64,000 bases of DNA from an uncultured Coriobacteriaceae bacterium (GCA_902778135.1 CACYWP010000019.1:1-64000); one strand, 5' to 3'. Numbered from the stretch's first letter, positions 33,287 through 43,619 are shown. The notes: generated by a model from the sequence alone, not told the origin. Numbers and translations: made by a program.

Positions 33287-34606
33287 CTACGCCTCCTTGG
33301 CCTTGAGGAGGCCATAGAGGAAGGTCTCGTTCTGCGCGCGCATAAGGGTGAGCTCCCAGACCAGGGGTTCGGGAAGGTCTCGCTGCAAGAACTCGCCGAT
33401 GAGCCTGATGTTGGCACGTGCGTCGCACACATCGCCCAGGTCGTCCTGGTGGGCGGTCATGTTCCGCGCAACGTCGATGGCGTCGTCTCCCAGTATGCCG
33501 GCGTTGAACTCCGCCACGTAGCGTGCGCGCTTGGCGCGCTTGCGCACGTCATGCGTCTGCTCGGAGTCAGAGAGCCTCACGACGGCGAGGTCGGACCCGA
33601 CCGACTCGACCATGGCGTCAAACCTCTCCCGCACCGCGCTCGCGGGAAGGCCGTACCTGAGATAGCGCTTCTTCCACAAGACGTCCTTCGCATCGGCCAT
33701 CGCCGTCTCGAAGGCCTTCGTGACGCGCTTGGACGAGAGCGCCTTGAGGACCTTGGCTCGCTCGGCCGCAGACTGCTTCCTGCAGAACTCCAGCAGCTCA
33801 GGCGAGGAGTCGGGGTTGGAGTTCGCCTGCCTCTCGAAGACGTCCAGCTCTCGCAGGCGAGAGGTGTAGCCGACGATCTCCTTGAGGGTCGCCTGGGTCT
33901 TGGCATTCTGCTCGGCATTCTGCCACGGCTTTATGAACGCCACGAGGCTGCGCAGGGTTCGCGTGTTCGTACGGAAGCGATGGATCGTCTCGATGTCCTT
34001 GGGGTCGGCAAAGAAGGCCTGGCGACGGTCCTCGATCGCCTCCGCCGTCGTGGTGAGGGCATGCTGCAGCTGGACGAGCGTGTCCCAGTGCGCGGAGACG
34101 GGTCCCTGGGCAAACCAGAGGAGACGGGCGTGGTCTCGCGTCGACGCGCCATCCCATGCCCCCATGTCGGCAAAGCGCACATCGAGACAGGCAAGGGCGC
34201 CGGGAGAGAACGAGAGCGACGAGCCGGTGAGCTCCTCAACGAGGTCCTCGGCGAACGGGATGTGGCCGACGGCGAAGACGCACCCATCCCCGCTGGCGTG
34301 CACGTCGGCAAGGAACTCGTCGATGTCCTGCTCCCACAGGCAGCTGTGAGCCTCGATCCTCTTCTCCAGGGGCACATGCGCATCCCTAAGCGCCCTTTCG
34401 AGGAGCTTGGCAGTCTGGCGGGCCCGCTTTGCCGGACTCGTCCATATCTGCACCGCAGCGCCTTGCGTATCGAGGAGGCGGAGCATGTGGGGCAACCGGG
34501 CCTCGAGCGCCCTGGCGCCCGCCTTCGTCAGGCTCCTATCCGCGTCCTGTTGACCTTCTTCGGAAGGCATCGCCTTGCCATGCCGCATCACGACGAGCAT
34601 ATTCAT
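33287..34606 (-). CDS. Fusion protein: SixA-type histidine phosphatase + CHAD domain
   Basis: 439 residues from ATG at 34606 with AAGGGGT upstream. The N-terminal part (about 1-190) is a SixA-like phosphatase: catalytic VVMRHGKAMP, SPAKRARQTAKLL, and the second His in AVGHIPFAEDL. The C-terminal part (about 195-439) is a CHAD domain, an all-helical module with conserved His/Arg/Lys (TIHRFRTNTRTLRSLVAF; HDVRKRAKRARYVAEF). CHAD domains bind polyphosphate granules (published for several bacteria), while SixA enzymes remove phosphate from His or other phospho-groups. The fusion suggests a phosphatase recruited to polyphosphate, which is inference. Monocistronic. Confidence 0.88.
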   Translation of the reverse strand: MNMLVVMRHGKAMPSEEGQQDADRSLTKAGARALEARLPHMLRLLDTQGAAVQIWTSPAKRARQTAKLLERALRDAHVPLEKRIEAHSCLWEQDIDEFLADVHASGDGCVFAVGHIPFAEDLVEELTGSSLSFSPGALACLDVRFADMGAWDGASTRDHARLLWFAQGPVSAHWDTLVQLQHALTTTAEAIEDRRQAFFADPKDIETIHRFRTNTRTLRSLVAFIKPWQNAEQNAKTQATLKEIVGYTSRLRELDVFERQANSNPDSSPELLEFCRKQSAAERAKVLKALSSKRVTKAFETAMADAKDVLWKKRYLRYGLPASAVRERFDAMVESVGSDLAVVRLSDSEQTHDVRKRAKRARYVAEFNAGILGDDAIDVARNMTAHQDDLGDVCDARANIRLIGEFLQRDLPEPLVWELTLMRAQNETFLYGLLKAKEA

Positions 34607-34810
34607 TGCTGGTACCCCTTGAACCGTATTGTGCTGGAGCATAATTCAGACAACCGCTTCGTCCATACTATGCGGGAAAAGGGGGCCATGGTCCTCGAGA
34701 TATCGGGGGATGTGCCCGCAGTTCTGCCGAGGCGTCCGCATGCGGCGTGACGGACGGATGCGGAGGAGCGGGCGGGTGGGGTGGTCGGAGGGTCGCGTGC
34801 GCACAAGGGC

Positions 34811-34844
34811 AGGCGCCGACGGGTCGGACGTCCCGTTGGCGCCT
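34811..34844 (-). terminator. Hairpin terminator of the GH1 gene
   Basis: Thirteen-base arms with one wobble (AGGCGCCGACGGG / CCCGTTGGCGCCT), 33 bases past the stop; T tract poor. Confidence 0.6.
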
Positions 34845-34877
34845 GTATCCAGTTGGCGTTCACGCAGGCAGATAGTC

Positions 34878-36335
<1,458 letters not shown>

Positions 36336-36492
36336 TCATCATATATGGCGATGCCCACCCCCTGCCTAGCCATAAGGGGCCAAACGTCATGACACGGGCG
36401 CCAAAGGGAACCCGGATAGCGCATGATGACCCTGTCTGGAGAGGCGTGGCCCCGCGGCGAGGAATCTCCCCGCTGCTCGAAGACGCGTGCCG

Positions 36493-37914
36493 CTATTCCC
36501 TACCGCTCCAGCAGTAGGTGCAGATGAGCTTGCGGTCGATGCCGATGGCGTCGAGCAGGCCATCGAGGGTCTGGTAGTTGAGCGAGTCGAAACCCATCTC
36601 CTCGCAGATTGCCCTCAGCATGCACTGGCCGCGCTCGGTATGGACGTCGGCATACTCGTCGAGGTGTCGCTCGCCAGCCTCGCCCTCCAGCTCCAGCACC
36701 TTGCGACGCGCGATCAGCTCGTAGTCCGAGCGGCTGCGCGAGAACGAGAGGTACTTGCAGCCGAACATGATCGGCGGACAGGCGGAGCGCATGTGCACCT
36801 CGGCGGCACCGGCCCCATAGAGGAAGTCGATGGTCTCGCGCAGCTGCGTGCCGCGCACGATGGAGTCGTCGACGAACAGCAGGCGCTTGCCATGAATCAG
36901 CTCCGGGACGGGAATCTGCTTCATCTTGGCGACGCGGTTGCGTACGTCCTGGTTGGCGGGCATGAAGGAGCGCGGCCACGTGGGCGTGTACTTGACGAAG
37001 GGGCGCGCGAAGGGCCGACCGCTCTCGGTGGCGTAGCCAATGCCGTGGGGCAGGCCGCTGTCGGGCACGCCCGCCACATAGTCGACGTCGGGCAGCAGGC
37101 CGTGCCGGGCGTCGTCGCGCGCCATGATGGCTCCGTTGCGATAGCGCATGACCTCGACGTTCACGCCCTCGTAGTTGGAGTTGGGATAGCCGTAGTAGAC
37201 CCACAGGAAGGCGCAGATGCGCATCTCGTCGCGCGGCTGCACCAGCACCTCGTATCCGTCAGGGGTGATGCTCACGATCTCGCCGGGCCCCAGCTCGTGC
37301 TCGTCGACATAGCCCAGCTTGCCATAGGCGAAGCTCTCGAACGTCACGCAGTGGCCCTCGCCATCGCCGCCAATCAGCACCGGCAGGCGGCCCATCTTGT
37401 CGCGCGCGGCTATCAGCTCGCCATGGTCGGTCATCACCAGCAGCGTCAGCGAGCCCTCTATCTGGTCCTGCGCGTACTGGATGCCGGAGACTAGGTCGTC
37501 CTGGGTGTTGATGAGGGCGGCCACCAGCTCGGTCGCGTTGACGTCGCCCGAGCTCATCGCCATGAACTGGTGCCCCACGCCGGTGAACGACTTGATCAGG
37601 GCATCGGTGTTGTTGATGGCGCCGACGGTGGCAAGGGCGAAGACGCCCAGATGCGAGCGCACGAGCAGCGGCTGGGGGTCGGAGTCGCTGATGCACCCCA
37701 TCCCCACGTTGCCCGAGAAGCCCGTAAGGTCCTTCTCGAACTTGGTGCGGAAGGGCGTGTTCTCGATGGAGTGGATCTCGCGCGTGAAGCCCGAGGTGCC
37801 GTTCCAGATGACCATGCCGGCACGGCGCGTGCCCAGATGCGAGTGATAGTCCACGCCGAAGAACACATCAAGAACCACGTCACGGTGCGATGCCGCTCCG
37901 AAGAAGGCGCCCAT
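36493..37914 (-). CDS. PurF-like protein (amidophosphoribosyltransferase family) without the N-terminal Cys
   Basis: 473 residues from ATG at 37914 with GGGAGG upstream. It reads MGAFFGAASHRDVVLDVFFG, so residue 2 is Gly where PurF has the catalytic Cys exposed after Met removal. The glutaminase half is otherwise recognisable (LGTRRAGM; FALATVGAINNTD; LTLLVMTDHGELIAARDKMG). The phosphoribosyltransferase half keeps the PRPP loop (GKRLLFVDDSIVRGTQLRET) and AGVPDSGLPHGIGYA. It ends with CTYCWSGRE. Proteins of this exact type are annotated as PurF in Clostridia and Coriobacteria. With no nucleophile it may use ammonia directly, act in a different pathway, or be a regulator. No pur genes adjoin it. 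Confidence 0.85.
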   Translation of the reverse strand: MGAFFGAASHRDVVLDVFFGVDYHSHLGTRRAGMVIWNGTSGFTREIHSIENTPFRTKFEKDLTGFSGNVGMGCISDSDPQPLLVRSHLGVFALATVGAINNTDALIKSFTGVGHQFMAMSSGDVNATELVAALINTQDDLVSGIQYAQDQIEGSLTLLVMTDHGELIAARDKMGRLPVLIGGDGEGHCVTFESFAYGKLGYVDEHELGPGEIVSITPDGYEVLVQPRDEMRICAFLWVYYGYPNSNYEGVNVEVMRYRNGAIMARDDARHGLLPDVDYVAGVPDSGLPHGIGYATESGRPFARPFVKYTPTWPRSFMPANQDVRNRVAKMKQIPVPELIHGKRLLFVDDSIVRGTQLRETIDFLYGAGAAEVHMRSACPPIMFGCKYLSFSRSRSDYELIARRKVLELEGEAGERHLDEYADVHTERGQCMLRAICEEMGFDSLNYQTLDGLLDAIGIDRKLICTYCWSGRE

Positions 37915-38136
37915 CTGGCCTCCCTTGCATCCATCCGTCGAGCGTTTGCGACCGCTCAACCGGGTTTGTCTACCTTTCAAGTATAGATGCCTGCCTGCAC
38001 CGGCAAGCCAGAGCTGGAGCAGTTCGTTCAAAGCACGTAACATCCAGCGCGTCCCCACGAAACCCTACGGCTGCAGCCCCAGCGACCAGCATGCTATGGT
38101 AACTGTCACCAGCAGGGCAATGCGAAAGGAGCGGCA

Positions 38137-38661
38137 ATGCCGCAGATGCGCCTCGCCACCATGGATGACCTCGACAACACCTACCGCCTGTACGAGGAGG
38201 TCATCGAGCACCAGCACCTCGACCGCTACTCCCCCCGCTGGACCAAGGGCGTGTACCCGACGCGCGAGGACCTGCGCACTCGCATCGAGCTCGGAGAGCT
38301 CTTCGTGGGATCAGAGGGCGGACGCATCGTCGATGCCGTGGTGCTCACGCGCGAGGAGGACCCCGGGTATTACGGCATCGCATGGCCGAGCGGTGCCGAG
38401 CATGGCGAGGTAAGCGTCGTCCATCTGCTGGCCGTACACCCCGACATGCGGGGACGACGCCTGGGCGCCGAGGTGATGCGCTGGTGCATCGACACGGCAC
38501 GCCAATGGGGCCAGCGGGCCATCCACCTCGATGTCGTTCCCGGCAACGCCGTGGCCGCACGCACCTACGAGGCAGTGGGATTCGAGCTGGTATGCCGCCA
38601 TATGGTCCACTACGAGGACCTCGGCGACACCGAGCTCGAGATGTACGAGCTAGTGCTCTAG
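38137..38661 (+). CDS. GNAT-family N-acetyltransferase
   Basis: 174 residues starting MPQMRLATMDDLDNTYRLYE, with GAAAGGAGCGGCA before the ATG. A typical single GNAT domain: the acetyl-CoA loop is VHLLAVHPDMRGRRLGAEVM (R/Q-x2-G-x-G/A pattern) and NAVAARTYEAVGFELV near the end. Substrate unknown. It is 34 bases upstream of the deformylase gene, same strand, so the two may be cotranscribed. Confidence 0.92.
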   Translation: MPQMRLATMDDLDNTYRLYEEVIEHQHLDRYSPRWTKGVYPTREDLRTRIELGELFVGSEGGRIVDAVVLTREEDPGYYGIAWPSGAEHGEVSVVHLLAVHPDMRGRRLGAEVMRWCIDTARQWGQRAIHLDVVPGNAVAARTYEAVGFELVCRHMVHYEDLGDTELEMYELVL

Positions 38662-38695
38662 AATGGAACCGTCGGCAACGAAACGGAGGGGCACC

Positions 38696-39109
38696 GTGGA
38701 ACGCACCATCGTCCGCTCGCGCCTTGTGCTCTCGCGTCCCGCACGCCCGGCCACCGGGGAGGACGCGGCGATTGCCCAAGACCTGCTCGACACGTTGCAG
38801 GCGCACGAGGCGACCTGCGCGGGCATGGCCGCCAACATGGTCGGCCAGAGCGTCAGCATCATCGCATTCTTCGACGAGCGCAAGCGCGCCTGCGTCATGC
38901 TCAACCCGCGCATCATCGAGCGAACGGGTGCCTACCAGACCCAAGAGGGATGCCTGTCCCTTGACGGGGTCCGCCCCGCCACGCGCCATCGCCGCATCAA
39001 GGTCAGTTGGCAGGACCTGGACATGGCCGAGCACACGGCTACCTATCAGGGCTTCGTTGCCCAGGTCATCCAGCACGAGTGCGACCATCTGGCCGGCATC
39101 GTCATCTAG
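38696..39109 (+). CDS. def: Peptide deformylase, divergent short form
   Basis: 137 residues from GTG at 38696 with ACGGAGGGG upstream; an in-frame ATG at 38663 is less likely. Metal ligands are Cys86 (EGCLSL), His127 and His131 with catalytic Glu128 (QHECDHLAG). Motif 1 is GMAANMVG, whereas standard deformylases have GxAAxQxG, so the oxyanion-helping Gln is replaced by Met. This short divergent type is common in Clostridia and Coriobacteria beside a conventional enzyme. It may remove formyl groups from a restricted set of proteins or be weakly active. Confidence 0.88.
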   Translation: MERTIVRSRLVLSRPARPATGEDAAIAQDLLDTLQAHEATCAGMAANMVGQSVSIIAFFDERKRACVMLNPRIIERTGAYQTQEGCLSLDGVRPATRHRRIKVSWQDLDMAEHTATYQGFVAQVIQHECDHLAGIVI

Positions 39110-39132
39110 CGGAGTGTCTCCACACGTCTGGC

Positions 39133-39570
39133 TCAGCTCTTGGCACGACGGTCATACCAGCCTTCCGGTCGCTCCCCCGTCACGCGCCTGGCCAGCCTGT
39201 TCGCCCAGCGTTCGCAGTAGAAGCGATAGTACGAGTAGCCATGGGACGAGCGATACCTGCGCAGCGAGGGCGTGCCCGCCCACACGAGCGAGGGCAGGGC
39301 GATGGCCAGCAGGTACAGCGGACCGAGGAGGAGCGACTGCAGCGTGTGGCCATACTCATGCACCAACAGCGACCGCGGGCACGCACGGGGGACGAAGATG
39401 AACATCCCCGACGTGAAGCCCGCATCGAGACCCCATTCCGTCACGATGGCCGTGCGATACCGGTAGTGTCGGCGACGCCTCCCCAGCCCCACGAGCAGCA
39501 TCAGCCCCAGCACCGTCTGCGGGAGCCCCCACAACGCCTGCCACATGTATGCCGCCGCCCTGACCAGCAC
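39133..39570 (-). CDS. Small membrane protein with HExxH-like motif
   Basis: About 145 residues. I place the start at GTG 39570 (AGGAGG close upstream, just after the stop of the preceding gene); a longer frame to 39654 would overlap that gene. Hydrophobic segments lie near residues 10-30 (YMWQALWGLPQTVLGLMLLVGLG) in pieces and around LLLGPLYLLAIALPSLVWAG. The sequence CPRSLLVHEYGHTLQSLLLG contains HEYGH, the zinc metallopeptidase pattern HExxH, just before a membrane segment. Similar small proteins are annotated as hypothetical; protease activity is inference. Likely an operon with the gene upstream. Confidence 0.65.
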   Translation of the reverse strand: MLVRAAAYMWQALWGLPQTVLGLMLLVGLGRRRRHYRYRTAIVTEWGLDAGFTSGMFIFVPRACPRSLLVHEYGHTLQSLLLGPLYLLAIALPSLVWAGTPSLRRYRSSHGYSYYRFYCERWANRLARRVTGERPEGWYDRRAKS

Positions 39571-39577
39571 AGCCTCC

Positions 39578-40030
39578 TCACCCGTCTCGCAACGCGCGGC
39601 GTCCTGCAGCCGCGGGATCCGACTGGGACGCGTCGGCGCGTCCCATGCCAGCACCCGAGAGATCGACCACGTCGTGTCCGCCGGCGGGACGAGTCCTGCG
39701 CACGTTGATGGTCATGCCGCCATGCGAGACCGTCCTACGTGCGTTGACCTGCTGCGTCGCACGTTGTGCCGCCTCCTGGGCCTCGCGCTCCAGCTTCGCG
39801 CGCCGCTCGGCAGCCTCCCGCTCGCTCGCGACGCGACGCGCCGCAGCAGCCCCGGACGCAGCCCAGACGACTACGACCACAGCTGCCAGCAAGTAGGGCA
39901 CAATCCCGATCCCGGAGACCTCCTCGCGTCGCAGCAGCCAGCTGGCAAGGACCAGCACGGCACCACCAGCCCCGACGAGCAGATAGAACCGCTCCTGCCG
40001 TCCCGCGCTATGGCTGTCGTCAGTCGTCAC
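39578..40030 (-). CDS. Two-pass membrane protein with charged helical tail, unknown
   Basis: 150 residues from GTG at 40030. Two hydrophobic segments (FYLLVGAGGAVLVLASWLL; VPYLLAAVVVVVWAASGAAA) are followed by a charged helix (VASEREAAERRAKLEREAQ) and a polar tail rich in Arg/Gly. No family recognised. It lies 16 bases after gatB on the same strand and just before the HEYGH protein, so it may be cotranscribed with gatCAB by read-through. Confidence 0.65.
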   Translation of the reverse strand: MTTDDSHSAGRQERFYLLVGAGGAVLVLASWLLRREEVSGIGIVPYLLAAVVVVVWAASGAAAARRVASEREAAERRAKLEREAQEAAQRATQQVNARRTVSHGGMTINVRRTRPAGGHDVVDLSGAGMGRADASQSDPAAAGRRALRDG

Positions 40031-40046
40031 GCGACCCCCGCCCAGA

Positions 40047-41555
40047 CTAGGCTTCCAGACGCTGCGCCAGCAGCTGGTTGAACATCTTGGGATTGCCGGA
40101 GCCCTTGCTGGCCTTCATGCACTGGCCAACGAGGAATCCAAGCACCTTCCTGTTGCCGTCGCGATACTGCTGGACCTGTGCGGTGCAGCGGCCGAGGACC
40201 TCGTCGACGATGGCGCCGAGCGCATCGGTATCGGTCGACTGACGCATGCCACGCTCGTCCACGACGCGCTCGGGGTCTCCCTCGGTGCCATCGACGACCT
40301 CGAGCACCTCCCGTGCCTGCGCAAACGTAATCGCATCGGCCGCAAGCAGCGACGAGATGGACGCGACTTGCGCAACCGTGAGCGCCTTGAAGCTGGGCAC
40401 GAGGTTGACCATCACGTTGGCCAGCGTCGGGACCACCTTGGCACCGGTGACGTCCGCGGCATCCTCGAAGAAGCGTGCCACCGCTGGGTCCCCCGCCAGC
40501 TGTGTGGCGTCGCTGCGCCTGAGACCCCAGGTGGCGACGTAGCGGTCGCGCTTGGCATCGGGCAGCTCGGGCACGCGGGCACGGCAGCGCTCGACGAACT
40601 CGTCGGACAGGTCGAAGGGCGCGAGGTCGGGGTCGGGATACATGCGATAGTCGTCGGCAGTCTCCTTCACGCGCATGACGACGGTGCGGCGACGGCTGGG
40701 CTCCCAGTGACGCGTCTCCTGATAGACGATGCCACCCTCCTCCAGCACCTCTGCCTGACGGCAGATCTCGTACTCCAGCGCGTCGTGCAGGCTCTTGAGG
40801 GAGTTGATGTTCTTCATCTCGGTCTTGGTGCCAAAGCGCGTCTCTCCGCGGCGACGCAGGCTGATGTTGCCGTCGCAGCGCATCGACCCGCTCTCCAGCG
40901 AGCAGTCCGAGATGCCCAGCGTCAGGAAGGTCTGGCGCAGCTTCTCCATGAACAGGCGCGCCTCCTCGGGCGTGCGCAGGTCGGGCTCGGTGACCAGCTC
41001 GATGAGCGGCGTGCCGCAACGGTTGTAGTCGATGAGGCTCTCGCTGGCGCCGCCGATGCGCCCCTCGGCGCCGCCGACGTGGTTCATCTTGGCGGCATCC
41101 TCCTCCATGTGGATGCGCAGGATGCGGATGGACGCGACGTAGCTGCCGTCCTGCGCCTTCTCGACCGTGGAGTCGGGGCGCTCCTTTGCCCCCTGGCCGC
41201 TGACCTCCAGGTCGAGGTGGCCGTGCATGACGAAGGCGACCGGCCCTTGGGTCGTCTGGAAGTTCTTGGCCATGTCGGGGTAGAAGTAGTGCTTGCGATA
41301 GAACATCGAATGGCGCATGACCTCGCAGTTTGTTGCGATGCCGGCCATGACGATGGACTCGATGGCCTTCTCGTTGGGCACGGGAAGCGCGCCAGGCATG
41401 CCCAGGCAGATGGGACACACGTTGGCATTGGGGTCGTCGTCATGCGACAGGCGGCAGTTGCAGAACATCTTGGTCTCGAGCGTGGTCAGCTCGGTGTGGA
41501 CCTCCAGGCCGATGACGGCCTCCCAGTCTCGCAGGACCTCGGCAAGCTTCTTCAT
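40047..41555 (-). CDS. gatB: Aspartyl/glutamyl-tRNA amidotransferase subunit B
   Basis: 502 residues starting MKKLAEVLRDWEAVIGLEVH. GatB landmarks are TKMFCNCRLS and PNANVCPICLGMPGALPV (zinc-site Cys), YRKHYFYPDMAKNFQTTQ, and the SLRRRGETRFGTKTEMKNIN segment. The C-terminal helical tail ends with KVLGFLVGQCMKASKGSGNP. It phosphorylates the mischarged Glu on tRNA-Gln (or Asp on tRNA-Asn) and holds the tRNA. Its ATG overlaps the gatA stop by four bases. Confidence 0.97.
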   Translation of the reverse strand: MKKLAEVLRDWEAVIGLEVHTELTTLETKMFCNCRLSHDDDPNANVCPICLGMPGALPVPNEKAIESIVMAGIATNCEVMRHSMFYRKHYFYPDMAKNFQTTQGPVAFVMHGHLDLEVSGQGAKERPDSTVEKAQDGSYVASIRILRIHMEEDAAKMNHVGGAEGRIGGASESLIDYNRCGTPLIELVTEPDLRTPEEARLFMEKLRQTFLTLGISDCSLESGSMRCDGNISLRRRGETRFGTKTEMKNINSLKSLHDALEYEICRQAEVLEEGGIVYQETRHWEPSRRRTVVMRVKETADDYRMYPDPDLAPFDLSDEFVERCRARVPELPDAKRDRYVATWGLRRSDATQLAGDPAVARFFEDAADVTGAKVVPTLANVMVNLVPSFKALTVAQVASISSLLAADAITFAQAREVLEVVDGTEGDPERVVDERGMRQSTDTDALGAIVDEVLGRCTAQVQQYRDGNRKVLGFLVGQCMKASKGSGNPKMFNQLLAQRLEA

Positions 41556-43048
41556 CGGAGCTCACCCCCCTTTCCGGCAAACGCAGGTGCGACGGATCCC
41601 TCCATGCCGCAGGAGCGTTCGAGCGCCCGGGCGAAGGTGAGCAGCTGCGCATCGGCGAAGGCGGGGCCCTGCAGCTGTGCGCCGATGGGCAGGCCCGAGT
41701 CGGCTCCCAAGCACACGGGCACACTGATGCCGCAGTTGCCGGCGATGTTGTTGGAGATGGTGAAGACGTCTGCCAAGTAGAGGGCGGCGGGATCGCTGAT
41801 GGCACCGTGCTCCCAAGCCACCGTTGGACTCGCCGGCATCAATATCACATCCACTTGCCCGAATGCGCGCTGGTAGTCAGCCGTGATGAGCGTGCGGACC
41901 TTCTGCGCTGCCAAGTAGTACCTCTCATAGATGCCACTGGAGAGCAGGTAGGCGCCCAGCATCTGGCGACGCTTGGCCTCGGCCCCGAAGCCATGTGCAC
42001 GGCTGAGCGAGCTCTGCTCGGCCAGCGTCGCACAGCCGGGCTCCTGGTAGCCATAGCGCACGCCATCGAAGCGCGCGAGGTTGGAGAAGGCCTCGCACGG
42101 CGCAAGCACGTAGTAGGCCGCGATGGAGTTGGCCATGTTGGGGAGGTCGACCTCGACGATGACGGCGCCCGCGGCGGCCAGCCCGTCGGCAGCCTGGCGC
42201 ATTGCCGCGCGGACCTCGGGCGTCAGGCCTTCTGCCTGCAGCAGCGCGGGAATGACTCCCACGCGGCGACCTTCGATGGAATCGTCGAGATGTGCCAGAT
42301 AGTCCTGGTCGCAGTTCTGGCTGGTCGAGTCGAAGCGATCGTGGCCACCGGCGGTCAGCGCGTTCATGGCCAGGGCGACGTCCTCGACACGGCGTCCCAT
42401 GGGTCCGACCTGGTCGAGGGATGACCCGAATGCGACGACCCCATAACGGCTGACAGCGCCGTAGGTGGGCTTCATGCCCACCACGCCACAGAGGGAGGCC
42501 GGCTGGCGTATGGAACCACCCGTGTCGGAGCCAAGGGCGATGGTCACCTCTCCTGCCGCAACGGCAGCGGCGCTTCCGCCGGACGAGCCGCCCGGCACGC
42601 GTGCGACGTCCCAGGGGTTGTTGGTGGGATGGAAGGCGGAGCTATCGGTGGTCGAGCCAAAGGCGAACTCGTCCATGTTCAGCTTGCCAAGCGGTGTGAC
42701 GCCCGCATCGAGCATGCGCTGGACGCACGTGGCGGTGTAGGCGCTCTCGTAGGGTTCGAGCATGCGGCTGGCGCAGGTCGTGCGCGTACCCAGCAGATTC
42801 ATGTTGTCCTTGAAGGCAACGGGGACGCCCGCCAGCGGTGCGAGGGCCTGTCCCGCAGCACGAGCGGCATCGGTCGCTGCGGCGGCGGACAGGGCGAGCT
42901 CCTCGCTGACCTGCAGGAAGGCCTGGGTCTGGCCATCACGTGCGGAGATGGCATCCAAGGCAGCACGTGCGACCTCAGTCGCCGAGAAGTCACCCGCCGC
43001 AATGCCCGCTGCGACCTGGCGGGCGGAGAGCGTATCGAGGTTTGCCAT
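41552..43048 (-). CDS. gatA: Aspartyl/glutamyl-tRNA amidotransferase subunit A
   Basis: 498 residues starting MANLDTLSARQVAAGIAAGD. The amidase-signature catalytic triad is visible: Lys80 (VAFKDNMN), Ser155 (PGGSSGGSAAAVA) and Ser179 (GSDTGGSIRQPASL). It releases ammonia from glutamine for GatB. Its start shares one base with the gatC stop (TAATG). Order gatC-gatA-gatB is the usual one. Confidence 0.97.
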   Translation of the reverse strand: MANLDTLSARQVAAGIAAGDFSATEVARAALDAISARDGQTQAFLQVSEELALSAAAATDAARAAGQALAPLAGVPVAFKDNMNLLGTRTTCASRMLEPYESAYTATCVQRMLDAGVTPLGKLNMDEFAFGSTTDSSAFHPTNNPWDVARVPGGSSGGSAAAVAAGEVTIALGSDTGGSIRQPASLCGVVGMKPTYGAVSRYGVVAFGSSLDQVGPMGRRVEDVALAMNALTAGGHDRFDSTSQNCDQDYLAHLDDSIEGRRVGVIPALLQAEGLTPEVRAAMRQAADGLAAAGAVIVEVDLPNMANSIAAYYVLAPCEAFSNLARFDGVRYGYQEPGCATLAEQSSLSRAHGFGAEAKRRQMLGAYLLSSGIYERYYLAAQKVRTLITADYQRAFGQVDVILMPASPTVAWEHGAISDPAALYLADVFTISNNIAGNCGISVPVCLGADSGLPIGAQLQGPAFADAQLLTFARALERSCGMEGSVAPAFAGKGGELR

Positions 43049-43353
43049 TACGCAGCACCCCCATCCGCGAGGATCGCAGGCACGCGGAAATAGCGGCCCT
43101 GCCTGGACCCGGCGTTGGCCAGCGCCTCCTCCAGCGGCAGGCCGGGTGCGACGATGTCGTCACGCACGACATTGACCAGCTCGCCGATGGGGTGGAAGGT
43201 GGGCTCGACGTCATCGAGGTCGTATTCGAGGATGGGATCGAGCAGCTCGACCGCGTCATTCATATAGGCGGTCATCTCGTCCAGCTCCGCATCGGTCAGC
43301 GCGATGCGCGCATAGTCGGCGATGCCTGCCACATCTTCTCTGGTCAGGGCCAT
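43048..43353 (-). CDS. gatC: Aspartyl/glutamyl-tRNA amidotransferase subunit C
   Basis: 101 residues from ATG at 43353 with GGGAGGCACC before it. It has the GatC pattern: MALTREDVAGIADYARIALT, then a helical hairpin and the DDVEPTFHPIG segment, ending with the RYFRVPAIL tail. It stabilises the GatA-GatB interface. A much longer in-frame upstream extension covers the repeat region 43501-43619 and is not coding. Confidence 0.95.
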   Translation of the reverse strand: MALTREDVAGIADYARIALTDAELDEMTAYMNDAVELLDPILEYDLDDVEPTFHPIGELVNVVRDDIVAPGLPLEEALANAGSRQGRYFRVPAILADGGAA

Positions 43354-43500
43354 GGTGCCTCCCTTGCGACTCGTGGGTGCAACGGACCCATGATACGGCA
43401 AGCAGGGTGGCGATGCGGAAGGCGGAGACGGGGGCGTAACACGGAGGGACAGGGCCAGACCTGACGCCCGGACGTAGTGGCGGCCGTACGCCGTCTTTCC

Positions 43501-43619
43501 GACCGTCTGGGACGGTTCCCCCTGGTCGACTCGTCTATGACGTCTCGACCGTCTGGGACGGTTCCCCCTGGTCGACTCGTCTATGATGTCTCGACCGTAG
43601 AGAACCGTCCCAGACGGTC
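43501..43619. repeat. 46-bp tandem repeat plus inverted copy, upstream of gatC
   Basis: Two adjacent 46-bp units (43501-43546 and 43547-43592) differ at one base. Each begins with GACCGTCTGGGACGGTT, itself a small hairpin (CCGTC/GACGG). The same 17 bases occur inverted at 43603-43619 (AACCGTCCCAGACGGTC). The array lies 150 bases before gatC; function unknown, possibly regulatory or a protein-binding array. Confidence 0.93.

Noticed and set aside
43501-43619. CRISPR-like array
   Set aside because: Only two direct units, adjacent without variable spacers, plus one inverted core; no cas genes.
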